Origin: Rachycentron canadum
Taxonomy: Eukaryota > Chordata > Actinopteri > Carangiformes > Rachycentridae
DNA: 64,000 bases
Direction: 5' to 3'
Assembly: GCA_038496675.1 (NCBI GenBank)
Contig: CM076653.1
Span: 15,342,182 to 15,406,181, forward strand
In this document: piece by piece, positions 22,308 through 35,596 of the stretch
Position numbering within the stretch: position 1 is the stretch's first letter
Layout: every line of letters starts with the position of its first letter
Translations under genes and position numbers: made by a program
The notes under the pieces: model-generated
What the model was told of the DNA's origin: nothing
Seen by the model: only the letters and a program-made list of their open reading frames with translations
The model's database searches: none

Positions 22308-25013
22308 GGACGGTTACACTGAGGAACGACAATCAGACACAACACAATTAAATGACAGTGTTTGAATTTACAGATGAGTTCGTTTCATTTTGGAAACAAC
22401 ATGTAGCCTCTGTGGTCCACAAGTGACCCCTTTTTGTCCACCAACCACGATTTGAGAAAGGCTGCCATACAACAACTGGAGTGTCTCCTTTTGTGGCTTT
22501 GAGTGAAATTTCGTCTGCTTTTATCACTTAAACCGAAACTGCTTTCGCCTGACATTTCAGATGCTCCTGTTTATTTTCAACTACTCAAATGAAAGCTCAC
22601 TTCATTTGCTTCCATTGGTTGAGCTCCGAACTAACTGAACTAGCGTTCATCTGGGAATTCAACTACTTTTAGCGCTAATATTAAAACTGGCATTTCTGAT
22701 GCCGTCAGTACTGACACAGAGTAACATGACTTTTAGCACCAACGTTGTCAACGACAGTTCCACTGCTTTCATCTCATGTGACGTGAGGGCCCCCCCTCTT
22801 CAGCTCCCTGCCGCACCTGCTTCAACTTCAGTTTCAACTGTCATGAGCCATTTTATAAGCAAAAAAAAAAAAAAGAAAAGGCTAATTTCTGTGTTTACAA
22901 CTACAATTTTCAGCACAAGTGAACTCAAATCTCTTTTCTGCATTTATTTTTCTTTTCATACATTTTTGCTCAAACTTCAGCCTGACAGATTTGCTACTGT
23001 GGCTGGAATTTAAATTAAAGTTCTGCTTGAACAACGCTTGACAGCATAATCTGTGTTGTTACTGCTAAAACACTCACTTTTCATTGGCAATCATGCATAT
23101 AGTGCAATTTTATAAGGAGCTTTTATTGAAATACATTTCTAGACCATGATCAATTCTTTATCGGCTGCGTTTTAATTGGCTGATTGAAGATGTCTGAAAC
23201 TCTGAGGATGTGGTTCAGGTTGAGTCTGGTGTCAGTTTTTGGCTGCTGGATCTGCACCTAAGACGTCTAAATCTCTTTTAATTTCCGCTGAAGGCTACCA
23301 GTCAGTAGCTTGTATTTACCCAATATAAGGTGAATGTAGCGTGAAGTTAATGGTGCTATTGTGATCACATAAAAATTCAACAGGACTGAGAGAGGGGGAG
23401 GATGGGAGGGGGAGAGAGAGCTGGGGAGAGATAGAGATTGAACACTTTGCAGCACTGATGTAGCCTTGAACACTGGTCTACATGCACCGCTGCATCTCTA
23501 CCGATGGTCAATTAAGAGCGGATGTCATTTTCTCCCCGTGCCCCGCCTTGTCTACTCACTTTACACTGAAAATAAATTAAATCTATAATCCTTTATCTGG
23601 AGGCAGATTGCTCTCCCTGATGCAAGTTTCTCTCGTTGCCGTGATGTTTTATCACCTCATCTGTGCTCAGTGGAACACAATGAGCTCTGATTGTTGATTG
23701 CTGCACAAGATGGTTTATAATTACCAATAAAATAGAGATGTTCTGGCAGTTTAGTGAGGAAAGACTGTAGCCTTCTCACACATCGGAAAAAAAAAAATGC
23801 AAAATAACTGAATTCATTATTGATTTGACAGGGATGGGGGATCTGTGCTTATGTCATTGTTAAGACTTAAAAGTCCATCCTTCTTCAGAAGTGAAAATTG
23901 ATCTCCTCGTGAGCCACTACATCCTTCTGAGTTGTGCAAAAAAAAATCAATTTAACACACTTCTTCTCTGGCTAAATTGAGGATAATACAGAGCGCCAGC
24001 TATTGTGATAGTGGAAGGAACAAAGGAAGTGGGAGGAGAGAAAGAACAGGACAAAAAAAAAAAGAAGATGGCTCTTAAATGAATGGGCTAATGGATGAAT
24101 GGACCCGTCCACACAGACACTTACAAATTGTTGCCCTTTTGACAAATAAGATAATGAAATAGAATAACCTAATCACAGTGGTGAAGCTCTGAATGATGAC
24201 TGCACTCAGATTGGGGATGGGGGGGTTGGGTGCTCACGTCATTGCAGGGACGATTGCAGATTGCAGGGAAACTGGCTCTCATCTCAATCACTCTCCCCCA
24301 AGTCCCTCTGGACTCTTTATACTACTTTGAAGGATATGGAGTGGAAATAACAATGTTTGAAGTTCGCCAGGTTGATGTCAGTGACGCTGCTCTGGCTCTG
24401 TCCCCATCAGCCACAGCTGGGCTCAGCCTTTTGAAGAGAGAGGAAACCTGACTTCAAATGATACACATACACATTTATTTGACTCTTCTTAATACAGCCT
24501 TCTAGTTTAATTAAAAGCAACCTTACACATCAAACAGCTGATGCTCAATACACCCAATTATGCAAAATGGTCAGATGGAATCATCAACATAAAAACTATT
24601 CTGGTATTTTTAAGGCCTCACCATTAGGGATGATGAGAGATAAAAACACACAGGGTTAATTAACAGGGTTTATCCTCTTGGGAGTGTGAATGTCTGAAGT
24701 AATCTTCAATAAATTAAACTGAGATATGGGTACAGTGAAGATTTTGGCCTGAAGATGAGCAGAATTAAAGGCTAGGAGGTCGCTGTAAAGATTGAGGATC
24801 CATCTTAATACCCACACTTGTGATGTTTGTGAGTCGTCAAAGTGCCTACTTGTGTAACATATTTCAAGTCATTGCCCAAGTGCCTGCGCTCCTTAGGACA
24901 CACTCGATTAACAAGGACATCCCTTCACCCCTGCAAATACATTACAGTGAGTAAATGTAATGTAGCTCCTGTACATGGCACCACCGAGCTCAAGTGATTT
25001 GTTGAAGCAGTAA

Positions 25014-25040
25014 AACACACACACACACACACACACACAC
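25014..25040. repeat. (AC)n microsatellite
   Basis: A pure AC tract of about 13 units. Confidence 0.95.
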
Positions 25041-26146
25041 GCGCATTCAGTAGCCTGTCATCAAGGGCCACACTTTCATAGGCCACCTTTGTAGAAGTTT
25101 GGCATAAAATTGTAATTTTCCTTACGACTGTGAACGAGTCATTTGTCTTTCATTTGTAGCTCTTAGGCGTAGCAACATTAAAAAAACAAAAAAAAAGAAA
25201 AGAAAATGAACAAAAACATATTCGGCGATGGCAACATCATTCCAACACATGGCCCAAATAATAAGAATAACTACGACACAAGCAAACTGTGTTTAAATCA
25301 GATTACATGACTCATTGAAGACACAGTGACCATTACTCTCCCCTGGCTATATAATTCATGCATCTTGTTACTTGGATGTGTGCTTTTTGTCCACTTACTC
25401 CACATGTGTCCATATCTTTGGATGCATGTCTGTGTAAGTCTGTGTTTATTATGCTCTTTCTCTGTTCATCTGGTTTTCAGCAGATCCATGAGAAATAACC
25501 TGCTTGTACATGTGCTGGAGCTAGTTCTCAACAATCCTGACAACTCACCAGATACCGGTTTATCTTTGTCACTTTGACACCAGAAAACAAACATTTTGCT
25601 ACTTTTTACCAGTAATATTTGACACTGTCACAGATAAATGTCGACTTTCTGTCAGCGATTACTGCACAGCAGAAGTGAAGATGTAGTCGGCTCATCAAAG
25701 CGTTTCCATTCATTGTTTTAAATATCTGACAGACATGAAGACGTCTCCTTTTCCCAGAACAAAAACTGGGTATTTACAGTGAGCAGTGCTGACAAAGTGC
25801 CACCTACAGAAACCTGATTAATGGAAAATCCCAAATCAGAAACCTTAGAAAAAGAGGAGTCACAGGAGCAGTCGTGCTGTTTGACTGACAAGTAATCTGT
25901 GGCAAGCACAACAACAGAAAGCAACAACTTGGAAAGTGCACATGCTGCACAGCACTTTTTACATGACGGCATGGATTCATCTTCGCCTCCCCCTTGAAAA
26001 TTAATTTCTCCCTCAGATCCTGACTTTGCTGTTGGCAAATCTGGAAGCAAATGTCTGCCAGGTTGAAAGCCACAGCAGACAGACTGCGTGAGAGCAGCAG
26101 TACAAAGCCAGGTTACACCGCACTGCTGGTGCTTCACTGTGTTTGA

Positions 26147-26148
<2 letters not shown>

Positions 26149-26185
<37 letters not shown>
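26149..26185. repeat. (CA)n microsatellite
   Basis: A pure CA tract of about 18 units. Confidence 0.95.
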
Positions 26186-26190
<5 letters not shown>

Positions 26191-26618
26191 TAATGTGAAG
26201 GCACTATAAAGCGAGGCTTACCTCGATTGAATGCAGCCTGATTGTACACAGCACACTTTGCTCTGTGCTCAGTTCACCTTTCTTGTTGAAGGTTAACGCA
26301 CAATAGCAGCAATGAAGATGTCTTTGTGAGTCAAAAAAGCCTGAGTCTGTCTTTATTGTTGGATCGTAGAGCTGGATGAATGAATCACATCCACATAAAT
26401 GGCCTTGTTGTCTCTGACATCTTTGTGTAAAAGCTTGTTTTGTTCTGGGTAGTAGGTTGCTTTAACAAAGCAATTACTCATAGCCATTATTTGACTATAA
26501 TTGTGTAACTCTTTAGACAGGACCAGCACCGCATGAGATTTTAAACAACTACACCTGGTATACATGGCAGTTCATAAAAATACTGTCAGGTTAATACTTT
26601 TGACAGACTCATATTATA

Positions 26619-27724
26619 CACTGATCAGCCATAACATTATGACCCTGTCAGGTGAAGTAATAACATTATTACCTGGTTACCATGGTTACCTGTCAGTGGT
26701 GGATACATCAGGCAGCAGCTGAACATTTAGTCCTGAAGTTGATGTGTTGAAGCAGGAAAAATGGTCAAGTGTGAGGATGTGAGGGACTTTGACTTTGACC
26801 AAACTGTGATGAGACGACTGAGTCAGAGCTTCTCCAACACTGCAGCTCTGTGGGATGTTCCTGGGCTGCAGTGGTCAGGACCTACCAGAAGTGGTCCAAG
26901 GAGGGAGAACCACTGGACCACAGACAGGGTCAGGGGTCAAGGCTCAGTGATGGTGGTGGGGAGTGAAGGCTGGACCGTGTGGTCTGATCCAACAGAAGAG
27001 CTACTGGAGCTCAGACTGATGAAGAAGTTCATGCTGGTTCTGATAGAAAGGTGTCAGAACACAGAGCATCACAGTTTGTTGTGTATGGGGCTGTGTAGCC
27101 TCAGACCAGTCAGGGTGTCCATGCTGACCCCTGTCCACCACCAGAAGATCCTACAATGGACACAGGAGCTGAGGAACTGGACCATGGAGCAATGAAGAAG
27201 GTGGTCTGGTCTGAGGGATCAGGTTTTCTTTTGCATCATGTGGATGGTCGGGTGTGTGTGCGTCTCTTACCTGTAGAAGACATGACACCAGGATGCATTA
27301 TGGGAAGAAGCTGGTGGTGGCAGTGTGATGCTGTGGTCAATGTTCTGCTGGGAAACCTTGGGTCCATTCATGTGGATGTTCCTTTGACTCGTCCCACCTC
27401 CCTAAACATGGTTCAGACCAAGTCCCCCCCTTCATGGAAACAGTCTTCCCTAATGGCAGTGGCCTCTTTCAGCAGGATAATGCTCCCTGTCACTGCAACA
27501 ATGGTTCAGGAGCTTTGAGGAACAACAACCAGTTCAAGGTGTTGACTTAGCTCCAAATTCCCCAGATCTCAGTCCAATCCAGCATCTGTGGGATGAGCTG
27601 GATCAACAAGTCTGATCCATGGAGGCTCCACCTCACAACTTCAGGACTTAAAGAAGAGATACCACAGCTCAGCTTCAGAGGTCTAGAGGAGTCCAGGTCT
27701 CAATGTGTCAGGCCTGTTTTGACA
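26619..27724 (+). mobile_element. Tc1-like DNA transposon, degenerate, right end lost (copy 2)
   Basis: TA at 26617-26618 precedes the terminal repeat 'cactgatcagccataacatt'. The transposase is broken by stops and frameshifts but recognisable on the + strand. A segment like 'HHQKILQWTQELRNWTMEQ' precedes a 'VWSEGSGF' motif where active relatives have WSDES. Downstream are the second catalytic aspartate in 'QQDNAPCH' (27474-27497) and the third region 'NSPDLSPIQHLWDEL' (about 27556-27600). This order is that of the Tc1/mariner DDE transposases. Similarity stops near 27724, so the right inverted repeat is missing and the copy is immobile. Confidence 0.85.
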
Positions 27725-30700
27725 AAAATATGTTAATGGAAAATATCTGTTACTAGTCTGTTACCTAGTTCTGGTGTTCATCTCCAATTTGTTGACCAAT
27801 TTAAATACGTCCATTGCAACGACAGCTATTTCCACCAGCTGGAGAAACAACTGACCAATCAAAACTCTGCAAGTATGATTAAAAATAGAGGTGCAACTTT
27901 CCTATATGGCTAAAATAAAACTAAACAAATAGTTGAAAGTGGCCTGTAAGAAATTTCCCTATCAAGCATCTGTGCAAGCAGCTTATATGACCAATAATAA
28001 TTAGGTGATCTCAAGTGGCTGTAGTGATTACGATGCAAGCAAAAGAAGAATGACAGCTGACTTCGTATAAAGGGCACCAAAGCCAATGACAGGAGGAGGT
28101 TGGGGTTGCTACGTCACAACACTTTGACATGAGATGCTGAGAACAGGCAATAACTGCATGTTTCTTCACTATAACCATGACGACAAAGGTCACCTAACCT
28201 TTCGAAAGTACATTTTAACCCAAGCCATTTGTGTGCTTCAACCTCACCGAGCTGTGACCGTTCTATAATCTCAACCATGTGTTTGCTGTTGTAACCATGG
28301 TAACAAATGTCTGCCCGCTGCCACAGTGGTGTTATGGGTCGTGTAGGGACCTAAATGGTCATCCAGGTTGGAGGAATTCTGCAACTTACAGAGGTAACAG
28401 CTTTTAACCAGACTGATATCAGTCTGAAAAAGTGTGAATCGGCTCAGTCAGGATGATTTGTTATTTCTCTTTAGTTGCGGTCTATGGTTTCTTTAAACAG
28501 TCCTCGGACCACGCCACGTCTTTTGTGTCAGCTGATGCTCTCTAGTGGCTTTACATTGTGAGCTGTCACAGCCAGTACTTCAGTTTGCCTGGTGAGGGTC
28601 TTAAAAATGGAAAACTTCATTGCTCTTTTTTCCCTTTCTCCACCAAAATTAGCAGCTACACCTAGATTTTTTTTTTTTTTAAACGTGGTTAAACCCGCTA
28701 ATAAAAGACGATTTTCCTCCTTTTCCACTGCCGGTGCATTTTGTCTTTCTGCTCAGATTGAGTATACACAACTGAGGAGGAGTGTTGTCATCATATATAC
28801 GTAGAGCACACACATTGAGATAAAGGGGAGGGACAATGAGCAGCTAGCCAACGTAAAAACTGCAAAGTCTCATCATCCTGTTGTTGCTCCCAAAAAAGGG
28901 TTGTTGTTTCCATGAGAGGCTGCGATCAGTGACTGCGTGATTTTAAAAGTTATCTCGGAGTTTTAGCCGACTCTTAGAGGAAGGTGGAGCTGTGGTGTTT
29001 CTGGATTAATGGCACTGTGCTGGTCAGGTGAAAGGTTTGTGTCTGTGCTCCGAAAGACGTTACAGCAGGAAAAGAGGTGAAAATGAACAGGTTTGCCTGG
29101 ATGTTGTGTTTACATCAGTGCCAGTTCCGAATGTCGATTGTAGCCTTTTCCATTGCCGACAAAAGTCTAATGTTATCAGGTCTGAATGGGTTTTGTGTCC
29201 AGTGGAAAATGAGCTTAACTGCTGGACACACAGACTTTTTGTCCAGCTCAACACAAACTCAACACCTCTTCCTTTATTATTCAATGGTTGAACGTTTACG
29301 GGTCCACAACTATTCGGATGTATAATAAACGTAAGATGCGTCGTGTCATCGTAAGTGTTCCATCATGTCAACTTATTGTATGTGTAGGCTACATTTCAAA
29401 GTATTGATATGATGATGAACTCCACCATTGTTGGTGAACCAGAATCTGCTCATTTATCTGCTTTGCTCTGAGTATCGAGGAGGCTTTCCGTTGTGTTTGC
29501 TGTCTATTGTGCTGTCAGTGCTAACAACAGTGTAAAAGTGCACTTATAACTATGTAACAGGCTGCTACTCTTTCCATAGCTGCCCACTGTGTGCCATGGT
29601 CTTTATCTGTGAATGCTGTTAGTGCAGATGTCATCCCAGGACCTAAGCACAGAGCGTTGGTCACATAATAACATGGGTTTGTGTTATGTAAATTCACAAA
29701 GCCTGATAGAACTGTTCAGTCCGAGCCCATCACTTTTCTTTTATTCTGATGCAGAGGTCAGAGAGACAACGTGACTGACTGATGAGCTATTTTAAATAAA
29801 AGGCCAATCTGTCTTTAATGAAAGGCCAAATATGCTGATGCTGGCCAGTGTTTTTGTTCCATTATTGACAATGGCTGTCACAGGGCTTCCTCCCTGGATA
29901 CCAGGATTGTCCGTGAAGTCTGTGTTTATTTGCTGCTCCTCTTAAATATCATAATCAGAGTGACTGCATGGGACTCTGAGTTTTATGTAAATTGCATATA
30001 AGCCGATTACAAGTGAGGCAGTTCCGCTGTAAACATTATTTATTTTATGAACTTCCAATTTTCCCAACCAGATGCGATAAAGGGAGAATAATATTATGGC
30101 CATTATCATTGCATTGCATTATTGTTGTATTATGAGGATATTTCTCATGTCACACAAGGTAAGTAGTTTTTCTCCCAGAGAAACAGCAAGTTTGTCTTCC
30201 ATGTAAGGGAGGTGGAGATGAGATAGATAGTTGGTTTGTGTGACAGCGCTATCAGCTCTAATGGTTATAATGCAGTTTTTCTCCCCTGGAGAGAGGTGTT
30301 TTTGAGATGGTTTACGGTTGTGGAAAGTCTGGGGCGGCCTCAGACATATTGAAAAATGGAAAGGTGAACAACCCATCCCTGCGCTCGTCCTCTCTGTCTC
30401 ATCTTTTCTTTAACTCATCTCACTTTCTCGCTCTTGACCTGCACTGCTGACCTTCATGCGCACGTGTGGGATTTCTTGCAGAAGGAAGAGACAAAACAAT
30501 AAACACAACAACTCTCAAAATCAAGATTTCCACGTTAAAACCGACACTACCACTATCTTGCTAAACTGGGATGCTTGTATGCTTGTATATTCACCCACAC
30601 GGTTTGGTGTGTAACTTAAGACTTGGTCTCAAGTGCCTGAACAGCATCAGCAAAGAGGTTTCCTTTCTTTCTTGACATCCTTCCTTTTCCCAATGAGACG

Positions 30701-31587
30701 TTTGATTTTTTTGACCTTCTAAACTGTCAGGTTACCAAAGTCCTCAATATTCAGGAAAGTTACCTGTTGGTGTTGCAGATTCCAGCTAATAATGGTGGCA
30801 CTAGTTTAGCACGCGTTTAAAATATTGATACGAGAGAGGAAAATGCCAAGAAGGCTCTCATAAAATGACTTTGTATGAGGCAGGTTGTACAGGGCAGTGA
30901 TAGATGAGGTAAAGCTCAACAGAGACAAGCTGCACGGGGTGGAGGAGTTTCACCCTAATCTGCTGTTTTAGCCCCCAGTATTTCTTCTGTGCAGACAGGA
31001 TGGTTGTCTTATTCCTCCGGTGTGTGATGACACTCATTCTCTGCACATGCTTGGTCAGACCCACCGCCCACCAGGAAGACTCCGAAAATCTTGTCCTGGA
31101 GATATTAAAGTGCTTTTCTTTATGAGCCGTATTATTGTCAAACTGCCCTGATCCTTTTTATGAATCAGCCAAAACTTGAATCAGTTGTGTTGATTCCTAA
31201 ATGATGTGGTTAGCGTGTGTCGAGGTCAGGGTGTCTAGCCAACACACGTCGCTCTGTCATGGCTGATGGGGTGGTGACGGTTGCAACAAGTTGTTACAAC
31301 AAATTATACTATATATTTCAATATTCTTCATCAAAATAGGCAAAATATGCAGCTCATTTGTCCCATAGTGCAACAGTGCAACAATAATTTTGCAATTATA
31401 CATCTAATCTAATTATACATCATAACATACAAAAAAAAAGATATTATTTTGGGATCATTTTATATGATCGTGGATCTGTCTGTTCTGTTCACCAAAAGCA
31501 ATACAATGGATAAATTGTGTTGTTGTCTCATGATGTAAAACAGTGCATTAATAGTAATATGTGCAGTACTATTCCCATATTATAAGC
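27725..31587. other. Intronic sequence, no gene recognised
   Basis: No repeat family or exon was identified. The short ORFs at 29028-29325 overlap on both strands without a domain. Confidence 0.5.
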
Positions 31588-31893
31588 AGCACAAATTTTC
31601 ACAAAATTATCATCATTTATCATCTATTATTATCATATCATTGGCATTTCCCTCCACCACTGTGTTGTAATGTGTTTCTGTGGTGCTGATTTTCGATTAA
31701 ACCATTGCGGAAGTGAGCACAACAGGATTAAAGAGCCACTCAAACAAATGAAAGCGTGATGGAAATATGACATTCACTTATTTTTTGTCCCTCCAGTGAT
31801 GTGTGACATTTAAGTCATGCTTCATCATTATTTATTTGCAAAGTCTATTTGCATTGCTCTTACTCGCGTAATGTTTTTTTTTTTTTTTTTTTT
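31588..31893 (+). repeat. Local segmental duplication, left copy
   Basis: The segment 'agcacaaattttcacaaaat' through 'cattgctcttactc' and a poly-T tail is repeated at 33859-34147, with small indels and about a dozen substitutions. The copies are direct repeats offset by about 2.27 kb. They flank a LINE remnant and a MITE. Confidence 0.9.
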
Positions 31894-32194
31894 AATCGAT
31901 GCAGTGCAAAAGTAATATTCCTTTCATAATATTTTCTGAATAGTTAGTTAGTAAAGTTAATTCATGAAATTTTATCTATTTTTAATATGTTGATATGTTG
32001 TAACCGGTCCTGATCTGCATTGGCCCCAGGCCTCAGTTAATCCAAATACATTCTTCCATTCAAATAAAAAAAAAAAAAAAAAAAAGAGAGAAACATTGTT
32101 TGTTCAAGTCAAATCACCTCAAACTGAAAAATGCTTGAAAAGTGTCCCCAGCCTCCCTTGTCTCATTAACTGAGTACAGTCCCCATGAGCGAAG

Positions 32195-32395
32195 AGATGG
32201 TCCTGGGTCTAGATCTAGGACCCAAAGCTCAGATTCAGTAGGTGCACTGCAGAATCTGTCCTGATCACGGAACAGTGGACTTGCTCTTCTCTCAAATACC
32301 GAAGTGGCTCACGGCTGCTCTGGTGTCTGAGGAAGTTTTCAGACTCTCTTGAGGTCCTCGGTGAGCAACATTTCTGTTGCGCTGCTCGGTCTGTT

Positions 32396-32442
<47 letters not shown>

Positions 32443-33190
32443 ATCAAATCAGTCTTGGCCCGGGATTCCCTGTGTTACATTTTCTGTTTGTTATTGTAAA
32501 GGACTGGAGCATCTACTTTGATTACCTCTGGCTTGCAGCTCAGCTTTTTGCCGATGATGTGCTTCTGCTGGCTTTGGCAGCCAAGTGTAAAACAGTCGCG
32601 ATGAGAGTTAGCACTCCCCAGTCTGAGGCCAACATCCTCTGTCAGAAAAAGAAAAAGACAAATCGCTCCGTACATGCTGGAACAGAGCTCTGACCTTGTA
32701 CAGTGGTTTTAAGTATCTCAGGGTTTTGAAATGGAGACTGATGCAGCAGTTGTGGGTATTTTGTACCTGAGTCGAGTTGAGTGCAATTAACATTTGCACC
32801 CTCACTCATGGTCGTAAGCATTGATTAGCCTACTGACTGAGAAGATGAGATCAACGCTGCAAGCAACAGAAGACTCTTTCTTTTGATCGATTGATTGATT
32901 GATTTGTGATCTCTTTCATAACGATGAGAAGTCTAGACTTTCAAGTCTGAGCTCCTTCTTGCTCAGAGCTGCCATTTGAGGTGATTCTGATCAGGATGTG
33001 TGTCCCTGGACACCTTCAGTCCATCTGGGATTGACCTTGGTGCAGACCCAGCACACACTTCAAGGCTGCCTGGGAATGCCCCAGGATCCCCAAGGATGAG
33101 CTGAAAGATTTGACGGGGGGGAAAAAAAAATGTCTGCATATTCTTCTCCCACTGCGACCTGACCCTGGATAAGAAGCTAGGTTCGTAACA
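32195..33190 (+). mobile_element. Degenerate non-LTR retrotransposon (LINE), reverse-transcriptase region
   Basis: One frame reads 'AAQLFADDVLLLALAAKCKT' (from about 32535), where FADD is the catalytic motif of reverse transcriptase. Then comes 'MRVSTPQSEANILCQKKK', matching the usual 'RISTSKSEAM' block of a common fish LINE, and later FKYLRVL. Near 33145 'ctcccactgcgacctgaccc' resembles the end of that ORF. Frameshifts, stops and the poly-A at 32398 interrupt the reading frame, so it is a dead copy. Assignment to a clade (Rex1, L2 or similar) was not attempted. Confidence 0.65.
32398..32440. repeat. Poly-A tract, 43 bp
   Basis: A pure A homopolymer interrupting the LINE remnant. It may be the tail of another insertion or a sequencing expansion. 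Confidence 0.9.
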
Positions 33191-33309
33191 GATTAAGAAT
33201 AGTTCCTCAGAGCAAAGCAGGGCAAGTATCGATGTGTAGAAAGTTTCAAATGTTGAATATTTGGCTGACTATATTCAGTCAACCTTCACTAAATGTACAT
33301 TGGAATAAC

Positions 33310-33809
33310 TTAAAGATCCCATACCATATAAAAGCTATTCATGTGGTCTTTGATTTTAAATGGATTAATACAGTCAAAGTATCAAAGGTCTCAGCCCACA
33401 GAGAAATGCTCACAGCCTGTTTTCAGAAACTGAGCCTTAAAACCAGCCGTCAGGACTTCTGGGACTTTGTGATGTCACGACAAAGAGGTCACCGCCCTCA
33501 CGCACACCCCAAGCCCCTCCCATCTGGACCCATGAGCCAACCTTGCAGGATTGGGTTTTTCTGAGTGTTTACCTGAAATATTCTAAATTTATATTGTTTC
33601 ACTCAGTCAGCCAATCAGAAGAGAGGCTCTGATCCTCTCTTCTGATCTGTTGTTACTAAAGCTTCAGAGAGAAGCCTGAAATGTAAAACTACACCGAGAT
33701 TATTTTTTGGTTCCACAAATACTATTATCTATCTATAATAATACAGATACTATGGAGCTCAACACTTCAAAATAAAAAAAAAAACAGAAGTTCAAATAAT
33801 GACCTTTAA
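33310..33809 (-). mobile_element. TTAA-flanked MITE, family A, reverse copy
   Basis: TTAA is present at 33310-33313 and 33806-33809. The ends are TTAAAGATCCCATA and GACCTTTAA. The internal blocks 'aaaaccagccgtcaggact' and 'cagtcagccaatcagaagag' are the reverse complement of the 3203 copy. It is complete but diverged. Confidence 0.8.
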
Positions 33810-33858
33810 CATGAGGTTATTCCAATAAAACATTTATTTAATTAGTTTTCAAGCAAGT

Positions 33859-34147
33859 AGCACAAATTTTCACAAAATTATCATAAAATCAATTGGCATT
33901 TCCCTCCACCACCGTGTTGTAATGTGTTTCTGTGGTGCTGATTTTCGATTAAACTAGTGCGGAAGTGAGCACAACAGGATTAAAGAGCCACTCAAACAAA
34001 TGAAAGCGTGATGGAAATATGACATTCATTTATTTTTTTTTTTTTTGTCCCTCCAGTGACATGTGACATTTAAGTCATGCTTCATCATTATTTATTTGCA
34101 AAGTCTATTTGCATTGCTCTTACTCACATAATATTTTTTTTTTTTTT
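33859..34147 (+). repeat. Local segmental duplication, right copy
   Basis: This is the direct repeat of 31588-31893. A short deletion near 33889 and a longer T run near 34031 are the main differences. It begins 50 bp after the MITE's TTAA. Confidence 0.9.
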
Positions 34148-34479
34148 ATCAATACACCGACACCAAACCTATTTGTGTTTTCGTTTGCAGATTTAAAAAT
34201 GTGCCTGAATCCAGATGGATGGAAACACTTGTTGAGTTTCAGTAGCGTCAGATTCAACCAGACCAACTTTGTTCTACACTGATTGTTCTCCGATGATGAG
34301 AAAATTCTCAGTGAAACTTTTCATTCTCTGTCAACATCATGCTTTTGGTTTGTGACTTAGAGCTATTGTGTAAAATATTAGTGTGGGTATCTTATAACTT
34401 TAAAAATGCATGTTGATTACATCCCAACTTAAATACGAACTATTTTCCTCACATTAGGTGTAAAAAAAAAAAGAATAAA

Positions 34480-34960
34480 AACGGTGGCGTGCGGACGCCG
34501 TCTCCTCCCCGAGGGTCTCCCAGCACCCGTTGGCCCCGGAGCGCTGGTGCCGAGGACACATTCTCTGGCAGATTAAGTCACTGGTGATAAGAGCATCCCG
34601 TCTCTCTCTCCCTCTGCAAGTCTCTCTGTCTCTCTCCCTCTCTGCCTGTCCTGCAATCTGGAAAATTCCGGTTTAAAAACACTGCAACACTTCCTTTGTT
34701 ATACTAAGCCCTTTTTTGTTCCCTCTCTACCTTATTTATTTTTCTTGTTCTCCCCAAATAACAGCGGTGCTGGGATGAGCGAGCAGCAGGAACAGAGAGA
34801 GAATTTCGGGAGTTTGGAGGAGAGAGGGAGCGAGGGAACACAGCACATAGAGAGGGAAGGACTCAGCACTGTCAGAGCGAGGAGGGGGAAGGAGAGGGAG
34901 GCAGAGAAAGTTTATAAGGCGTAGTTTAGGAGGAAATGCGTGCGAGAAGCTGGGGAATCT
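34480..34960. promoter_or_regulatory. CpG-rich, purine-rich patch; possible promoter
   Basis: Around 34484-34560 the base composition changes sharply to GC-rich with many CpG ('gtgcggacgccgtctcc'). A G/A-rich stretch follows, with a TATA-like 'tttataagg' near 34910. This contrasts with the AT-rich intron and could be an internal promoter or a 5' exon. The gap 250 bp downstream prevents a test. No start codon or exon is called. Confidence 0.3.
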
Positions 34961-35130
34961 GTGGTGGCCAGCTGCAAGAGGGGAGATAGCGGAGAAAGGC
35001 TTTTAATTCTCAATCCCCACAGAGCCTTTGAAAATTACCAATCTTCTTATCACAGACGCAGGGCTGCTTATGCAAATTGTTGTGGAGTGGAACGTTTAAA
35101 CGGAAAATTACTCGACAGCATTTTTTTTTC

Positions 35131-35131
<1 letters not shown>

Positions 35132-35208
<77 letters not shown>
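35132..35208. repeat. Poly-C homopolymer at a gap edge
   Basis: There are 77 consecutive C immediately before the N run. Such length is rare in vertebrate DNA and more likely reflects sequencing or gap-closing failure. The proline and glycine ORFs across it are artefacts. Confidence 0.9.
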
Positions 35209-35555
35209 NNNNNNNNNNNNNNNNNNNNNNNNNNNNNNNNNNNNNNNNNNNNNNNNNNNNNNNNNNNNNNNNNNNNNNNNNNNNNNNNNNNNNNNNNNNN
35301 NNNNNNNNNNNNNNNNNNNNNNNNNNNNNNNNNNNNNNNNNNNNNNNNNNNNNNNNNNNNNNNNNNNNNNNNNNNNNNNNNNNNNNNNNNNNNNNNNNNN
35401 NNNNNNNNNNNNNNNNNNNNNNNNNNNNNNNNNNNNNNNNNNNNNNNNNNNNNNNNNNNNNNNNNNNNNNNNNNNNNNNNNNNNNNNNNNNNNNNNNNNN
35501 NNNNNNNNNNNNNNNNNNNNNNNNNNNNNNNNNNNNNNNNNNNNNNNNNNNNNNN
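35209..35555. other. Assembly gap (347 N)
   Basis: An unsequenced stretch inside the last intron. Its true length is unknown. Predicted proteins spanning it have no meaning. Confidence 0.99.
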
Positions 35556-35565
35556 TGTATAAGAG

Positions 35566-35566
<1 letters not shown>

Positions 35567-35587
<21 letters not shown>
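35567..35587. repeat. (TA)n tract at the gap's right edge
   Basis: A TA repeat passing into a short TG repeat begins 11 bp after the last N. Confidence 0.9.

Positions 35588-35596
<9 letters not shown>

Larger units (their letters stand above)
19828..26618. other. Intronic sequence, no gene recognised
   Basis: It holds several minor repeats: a GGCA/GACA tract (21065-21103), an 11-bp tandem array (22268-22307) and CA tracts (25014-25040, 26149-26185). Short ORFs here lack domains. The ORF at 25718-26191 on the minus strand begins in the CA tract. Confidence 0.5.
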
